Assembly: GCA_028565635.1 (NCBI GenBank)
Contig: JAOXYB010067201.1
Coordinates: forward strand, 1 to 10,151
Origin: Phoronis ovalis
Lineage: Eukaryota; Phoronida; Phoronidae
Reading direction: 5' to 3'
Length of the DNA: 10,151 nt
Below the pieces are notes generated by a model, which was not told where the DNA came from, did not search any database, and was given only the letters and a program-made list of their open reading frames with translations. Positions 7,301 to 10,151 of this stretch are shown here, in pieces. Position numbers and translations under genes: made by a program. Positions within the stretch are counted from its first letter, which is position 1. The number at the start of each line of letters is the position of its first letter.

Positions 7301-8710
7301 GGGGGTTAAAACTTACATCCCATTTTAAACACGAGAACATTTAACTATTTTAAACTACATTTTGTTTCATTTTGCGACAATTTTAATTTTAAAATAGTTT
7401 TACACAAATGTAACCCAACATACAATTTGTAATTTTTGCCTTGGATTTTAGTCCCTTATTTACATCAATAACAAGGCATGCTCATTACTTGCCTTTCAGC
7501 TTATAATGAAGATAAGGGCATTTATGCCAAGTCTTTAAGACACAAGACAACCTTTGTCCTGTCAACTCTAAGTTGTGCAGCATATCAAAACAGGTAGGGT
7601 CCAAACTTGGTCTACAGTTGAACACTGCTATTGCTTGAGTCAAAAATGTTTGGCACATGGAATACAAACCTCATATTTTTTAAAAAGACTGCCTTGAACT
7701 TATAATGCATATTCTTATGTATATAACTAACAAAATTTTGAAGACCTTGCTAAACACTAGTCATAATCAAGCAATAACAATCACCTCTTTTGCATACCCT
7801 CTTGCCTTTTTTTGTAATGAACACACAGACCCAACTGTTTTGACTGTCACCCTTAGGCATTATTTCAATAAGTAGAATAGTGAATTCCTGAAAAATTGAT
7901 GCAATTACCTATTCTTTTACAGAATGTATTCACCTTCCAAACAACCATTGCAGTCTTTCATCACTTACCCCATCCATTCAAGATTGATGAGCTAAATATT
8001 TAGACTTCAATTAATAAAAAATTAATTTTTTCTAATTAATATCTCTGAAGTCTTGTAATATAGAACATGCACAAATTTTATTATTATTTCTCAAAGTTAA
8101 TCGAAATAGTAAAACAAAGTAACTCTTTTATGCAGGTCTATCTTTTTCCTTTTCTTTACATATCATTTCAGTAACATAGCTGTTAAAATTTTGCTTAAAC
8201 CTCATTATTTCCCATATTAATTTGTGTGTCTGCTAGAATGGACGTAGTTAACACAGTTATCTGCAATTAGCTTCCATAGGTTAACTCTCTAAATATGAAG
8301 TATGTCAGCTGGTCTCCTCCCTTAGCAACCTACACAGATCTGCACGCGCACAATATCATGTGAAAATAAATTAAAAAATTGCAAATACTTTCCATAAGAA
8401 ACTGCTTGGTATTTAGCTGAAGATGATTAATTGTTTTGGTATCCAATAAGAATTTTTTTAAATTTTTACAACAATAATCCACCATAAAACATCAAGTAAC
8501 TTCACTTCAAACAGAATATTACACACAAAATTATAAGTTGTTACTTTTGGATCTTATTCATTTATACTAAAACTACTAACTTAATCAAAAGAATCTTACC
8601 TTTCTACATTTCATTAGGTGATAAGGAAATCTCTTTGCTCTAACCATATGAACCTTGTCATAAGGACATTCTATTAAATCCTCTGGGTCAGGTATCTTGT
8701 ACTGGGCCAT
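4089..8710 (-). CDS. GTSF1: GTSF1-like (gametocyte-specific factor 1 / Asterix) protein, five coding exons
   Basis: Joining exons 8710-8600, 6879-6750, 5232-5137, 4722-4584 and 4338-4089 on the minus strand gives 241 codons plus TGA with every junction in phase. Two zinc fingers are visible, each CX5HX9HX3C: C15, H21, H31, C35, and C47, H53, H63, C67. This tandem CHHC (U11-48K type) arrangement at the N-terminus defines the GTSF1/Asterix family. Known family members act with nuclear or cytoplasmic PIWI proteins in piRNA silencing; the fingers bind RNA and tryptophans in the tail contact PIWI. Here the tail has W101 and W110 in an acidic context, followed by a Lys-rich stretch (about 143-157) and a Gln/Pro-rich end with a GRG motif near 221-223. 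At 241 residues it is longer than the vertebrate protein (about 167). The start is the first ATG after a splice acceptor, with G at -3 and +4. The family call is secure; the last exon is less so. Confidence 0.93.
4339..4583 (-). other. GTSF1 intron 4
   Basis: This 245-base GT..AG intron starts with GTAAGT and ends with TTCTTAG. Its retention would place a stop codon (TAA at 4582-4580) immediately after the exon and give a 159-residue protein. Confidence 0.8.
4584..4722 (-). CDS. GTSF1: GTSF1 coding exon 4 (basic segment)
   Basis: The exon is open in the required frame from an ATCTAG acceptor to a CT|GTAAGT donor, phase 1 to phase 2. Using the AG two bases further on would shift the frame and meet a stop, which fixes the acceptor at 4724/4723. 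It encodes residues 113-158 and ends in a Lys/Arg-rich, probably helical stretch ([16 protein letters not shown]). The first codon after the donor in the unspliced reading is TAA, so splicing is required for the long form. Confidence 0.85.
4723..5136 (-). other. GTSF1 intron 3
   Basis: This 414-base GT..AG intron contains a short AC-rich stretch at 4761-4787 and otherwise AT-rich sequence. Nothing else is recognised. Confidence 0.85.
5137..5232 (-). CDS. GTSF1: GTSF1 coding exon 3 (acidic segment with tryptophans)
   Basis: The acceptor is TTGTTTCAG and the donor is CGGG|GTGAGT (5136-5131); both phases are 1. It encodes about residues 81-112, including [19 protein letters not shown] with W101 and W110. 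In mouse GTSF1 and fly Asterix, tryptophans of the region after the fingers are implicated in PIWI binding, so this is the probable PIWI-contacting segment; that role is inferred here. Confidence 0.9.
5295..5324. repeat. 15-bp tandem duplication
   Basis: AGTTATGTCACACAG occurs twice head to tail at 5295-5309 and 5310-5324. Confidence 0.95.
5326..5515 (+). mobile_element. Non-LTR retrotransposon (LINE) fragment, C-terminal part of ORF2
   Basis: The frame starting around 5326 reads [20 protein letters not shown] at 5364-5423. This matches the conserved R.G...I.IETGRY sequence found just before the C-terminal cysteine motif in jockey/CR1-like LINE ORF2 proteins. Directly afterwards the frame is broken (stop near 5438), but a shifted frame gives a degraded match to the usual NERICTFC, and then [13 protein letters not shown] at 5466-5504, as expected after that motif. 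It is a decayed fragment on the plus strand, opposite to the host gene. Confidence 0.65.
5464..5515 (-). repeat. Inverted copy of about 52 bases of the array unit
   Basis: Read on the minus strand this segment gives GTCGGAATTGTTTAAGGGGA and continues to GTCTTGATAGAAAGGACAA; it matches the array consensus across a unit junction at about 48 of 52 positions. It lies in inverted orientation immediately left of the array, so 5464-5537 can fold back on itself. Confidence 0.9.
5521..6154. repeat. Tandem array (minisatellite), seven full units plus a partial eighth
   Basis: Units begin at 5521, 5613, 5697, 5786, 5870, 5963, 6047 and 6133 (partial), with lengths 92, 84, 89, 84, 93, 84 and 86. Each reads GAAAGGACAAAATAGTGCAT, then a T-rich piece, then TTCATCATTAGGTCAGAA, then GGATAAATGACCCAAG. 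Two start variants exist: GTCTTGATAG (units 1, 3, 7) and GTCGACAG (units 2, 4, 5, 6, 8). Unit 1 carries a short insertion near TTATTATTAAG and unit 5 a 9-bp duplication at TTTAAGCCGTTTAAG. Confidence 0.95.
6157..6398 (+). mobile_element. LINE-like 3' end with hairpins and TTATCTTATCTTA tail
   Basis: A T-rich stretch is followed by TGTCTCAC (6291-6298), the small hairpin GCCAT-TGT-ATGGC (6303-6315), then GTGAGACA (6367-6374), which is the inverse of the first block. The segment ends with GAAATAAGTTTATCTTATCTTA. A 3' stem-loop followed by short tandem repeats is typical of CR1/jockey-type LINE 3' ends and of SINEs that borrow them. The exact family and left boundary are unknown. Confidence 0.55.
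6750..6879 (-). CDS. GTSF1: GTSF1 coding exon 2 (CHHC finger 2)
   Basis: The exon follows an acceptor with a pyrimidine tract (CTTTCATTTCAG) and ends at a GTATGT donor (6749-6745), phase 0 to phase 1. It encodes residues 38-80, including [20 protein letters not shown] and the cysteine closing finger 2 (C47, H53, H63, C67). The phrase CPFNARH closely matches what is usual for the second finger of this family. Each finger sits on its own exon. Confidence 0.94.
6880..8599 (-). other. GTSF1 intron 1
   Basis: This 1,720-base GT..AG intron separates the two zinc-finger exons. It is AT-rich with no recognisable coding exon. A 60-codon open stretch at 7667-7485 has no matching splice signals and shows no family I know. 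A run of nine G at 7297-7305 stands out. No transposon terminus or RNA gene was recognised. Confidence 0.85.
8600..8710 (-). CDS. GTSF1: GTSF1 coding exon 1 (start codon and CHHC finger 1)
   Basis: This exon holds 37 codons starting [19 protein letters not shown] and ending at ...HLMKCRK, with the complete first CHHC finger (C15, H21, H31, C35). It ends in a strong donor, AAG|GTAAGA, at 8600/8599 in phase 0. The spliced exon begins at 8720, so ten bases of 5' UTR precede the ATG. Confidence 0.94.
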
Positions 8711-8722
8711 TTCAGATAATCT
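8711..8722 (-). other. 5' UTR splice acceptor and start of the ATG-bearing exon
   Basis: On the minus strand the sequence TTAATTGTTGCAG precedes ATTATCTGAA and then the ATG at 8710. A pyrimidine-rich tract followed by CAG is a good acceptor, so at least one non-coding exon lies to the right of 8722. Weak donor candidates on the minus strand are CTAA|GTAAGAA at 8908/8907 and AAAG|GTAATT near 8824; I cannot choose between them. Confidence 0.65.
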
Positions 8723-9396
8723 GCAACAATTAAAAGGTGGGTTTACCAAAGCTACAAACTACAGCATGAACATAAAACAGAAAGACTACATATACAAAAT
8801 ATCAACATCCCTCATGAAAATTACCTTTGCTTTAACCAAGGGCAATAGGTCTAACATGAAAGAATTATAGTAAAATTTTACATATTTATTTTTTACTTTC
8901 TTCTTACTTAGTTTTCTACGAACATGTAAATTGGGTTTTCCGCTTTTAGTATTTAACGTCATAAAATGCAATTATACTTCCCGCATTAAAATATTTCAAG
9001 AAAAATGAAATGTACTGTTTTCCGCTTATACTCTACACTGATAAGACAGAAATGGGTAATCACATCCAAAATTACAGATACATTTGCTGGTCCCGGCTTT
9101 AATTAAAGTTCCGCGGATTTGGCAATTTTCACTTCACAACCTGCATCTTACAGACATTTTGTCAAAAGTATTGTCTTGTTTTTGCAGGTACGAGGTGGGA
9201 GATAATACTAGAACCATGCCACCATGTTTCCTGCAGTACACTACATTTTCATATAGTTTCAAATATATTTGGACTTCTGATATTAAAATTTAAAGTAGTA
9301 AGTCTAAAGCGGGAGTATAGACAGGATTATAGATAAGCTATGGTCATAGATAGCCACACCAAATACTGAGTGATAATATTGAGATAACTGTAACAG
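8723..9396. other. Upstream flank of the GTSF1 coding region
   Basis: It should contain the rest of the 5' UTR intron and perhaps the first exon and promoter. No CpG-rich patch or clear core promoter is visible. A good plus-strand acceptor-like sequence (TCTTGTTTTTGCAG) ends at 9187, but the frame after it has no recognisable protein. Confidence 0.4.
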
Positions 9397-9402
9397 CATT
9401 GA

Positions 9403-9534
9403 AACCCTATTCTTGGGATTATTTTCGTGTGGAACTTCAATATCCAACTTTTATCAGACATTTTGTGCGATCTCAAGGAAGATAGTGCAAACTGCTGGAC
9501 ATGCACAGCTGATCTATACAAATGCATAGAAAAG
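9403..9534 (+). CDS. Candidate exon of an unidentified plus-strand gene
   Basis: The frame is open from 9403 and ends at a consensus donor, GAAAAG|GTAAGT (9534/9535). It reads LLSDILCDLKEDSANCWTCT and then ADLYKCIEK, a more protein-like composition than the surrounding frames. There is no ATG in the exon and the upstream acceptor is unclear (a stop lies at 9400 in this frame), so it would have to be an internal exon starting after 9402. I recognise no family. Confidence 0.22.
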
Positions 9535-9730
9535 GTAAGTTTTTTTAGTGATTGGAGTCTTCCAAAGGGTTACTCTTTAAACCTGCAACTCAGTCAAAAG
9601 GGTGCATTTTTAGCAGGCTAGGCTATATGTGCATTTACAAGCTGTTTTTTAATCATATGTTTATGTATGTGGACCTAGTCCTAACTCCTAATCTTAGTAT
9701 CAATATCGGATGTATTTTCATATTTTCATG

Positions 9731-9802
9731 TTAACCCTCTTCCTGCCGAATTTTGCACCGAAAGCGATTGGATCCTTTTCACTATTGTAGGTTTTACCTA
9801 CA
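9731..9802 (+). mobile_element. Possible end of a TTAA-flanked inverted-repeat element
   Basis: TTAACCCTCTTCCTGCCGAA starts here and is followed by the perfect hairpin TGTAGGT-TTT-ACCTACA (9786-9802). TTAA plus CCCT is the form of piggyBac-type ends. No matching inverse end is seen to the right within the window, so it may be truncated or continue beyond it. Confidence 0.25.
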
Positions 9803-10151
9803 CAAGCTATAAAAAATAAATAAAAATAAAATCATAATCCGTTGCCATGGAAATCATTTTTATTTAATAGAATCTGTTTTATTACTTTAATTTTTTCACA
9901 ACTTACCAAAATTAATGATTAAGTTCGAACAAAAATGGTAACAACTGGTAAACATGCATTCCAAGCGTTTTAACAGTTGGAATACTCGCTGCAGAGTTGT
10001 CTCCCTTGTATCTAGTGCAACTGCACTTAGGAATTACCTCCCCTGAATTGTTGTCAAACTCGGAAGGACGGCAATATCACAAATAAAAGCATAGAGAAAA
10101 TTCTGGTTTAAGATAAAAATAGTTTTTATTTTCTTTATAAGATTAAAGTAA
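9803..10151. other. Non-coding right edge with short repeats
   Basis: Besides the X-box it holds an A-rich AAATAAATAAAAATAAAA run near 9811-9830 and the small palindrome AGTGCA-AC-TGCACT (10014-10027). GAGTTGTCTCCCTTG at 9994-10008 resembles a phrase common in molluscan repeats, by recollection only. No exon is supported. Confidence 0.4.
9841..9854. promoter_or_regulatory. Possible RFX X-box
   Basis: GTTGCCATGGAAAT is one base away from the X-box form GTTGCCATGGAAAC bound by RFX factors, which regulate ciliary and testis genes. It lies about 1.1 kb upstream of the GTSF1 ATG. A single motif in AT-rich sequence can arise by chance. Confidence 0.25.

Noticed and set aside
7297-7305. Nine-G run in intron 1
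   Set aside because: An isolated homopolymer without further G-runs nearby to form a quadruplex.
7485-7667. Possible extra exon within GTSF1 intron 1
   Set aside because: It would interrupt the protein between the two fingers, which already join in phase 0, and it lacks flanking splice sites.
9084-9293. Plus-strand open frame with a good acceptor-like CAG at 9185-9187
   Set aside because: The frame after the acceptor reaches a stop with no donor and shows no family resemblance.

Overview
The window looks like an AT-rich, intron-containing animal genome. Coding sequence is sparse, exons have GT..AG boundaries, and non-LTR retrotransposon debris and small inverted-repeat elements are common. 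A lophotrochozoan, perhaps a mollusc, is my best guess from the style of the repeats, but this is weak. Nothing suggests bacteria, a virus or a plasmid.

One gene is secure. It runs on the minus strand from about 8720 down to about 4089 and encodes a GTSF1/Asterix-type protein with two CHHC zinc fingers, a cofactor of PIWI proteins in the piRNA pathway. I place five coding exons at 8710-8600, 6879-6750, 5232-5137, 4722-4584 and 4338-4089. All junctions are in phase and predict 241 residues: finger 1 on exon 1, finger 2 on exon 2, a tryptophan-containing acidic segment on exon 3, a lysine-rich segment on exon 4, and a Gln/Pro-rich tail with a GRG motif on exon 5. A splice acceptor 10 nt before the ATG shows that the 5' UTR is also split; its first exon was not located. 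The 3' end is uncertain: the last exon can read to a TGA at 4089, or a good donor at 4120 could splice to a short exon near 3532.

Region by region: 1-730 is AT-rich and non-coding, with small palindromes. 733-1443 is a 711-bp inverted-repeat (MITE-like) element with repeated AATAATCGCCCC subterminal motifs. 1846-2201 is a probable degraded repeat with four TCTCCCGAT motifs and a GC-rich patch. 2900-3040 is a plus-strand fragment of a LINE reverse-transcriptase ORF. 3100-4088 is AT-rich and is the likely 3' flank or UTR of the GTSF1 gene, including a 30-bp hairpin just past the stop. Intron 2 (5233-6749) holds a plus-strand LINE C-terminal fragment, a tandem array of seven and a quarter 84-93 bp units, and a LINE-like 3' end. 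Part of the array unit lies inverted against the LINE fragment, so the array appears to have grown from LINE coding sequence. 8721-10151 is the upstream flank, with a possible RFX X-box, a possible plus-strand exon ending at 9534, and a possible terminal-repeat remnant at 9731.

I see no operon-like arrangement and no convincing new multi-gene system. The most interesting points are the long tail and alternative ends of the piRNA cofactor, and the LINE-derived satellite inside its intron.
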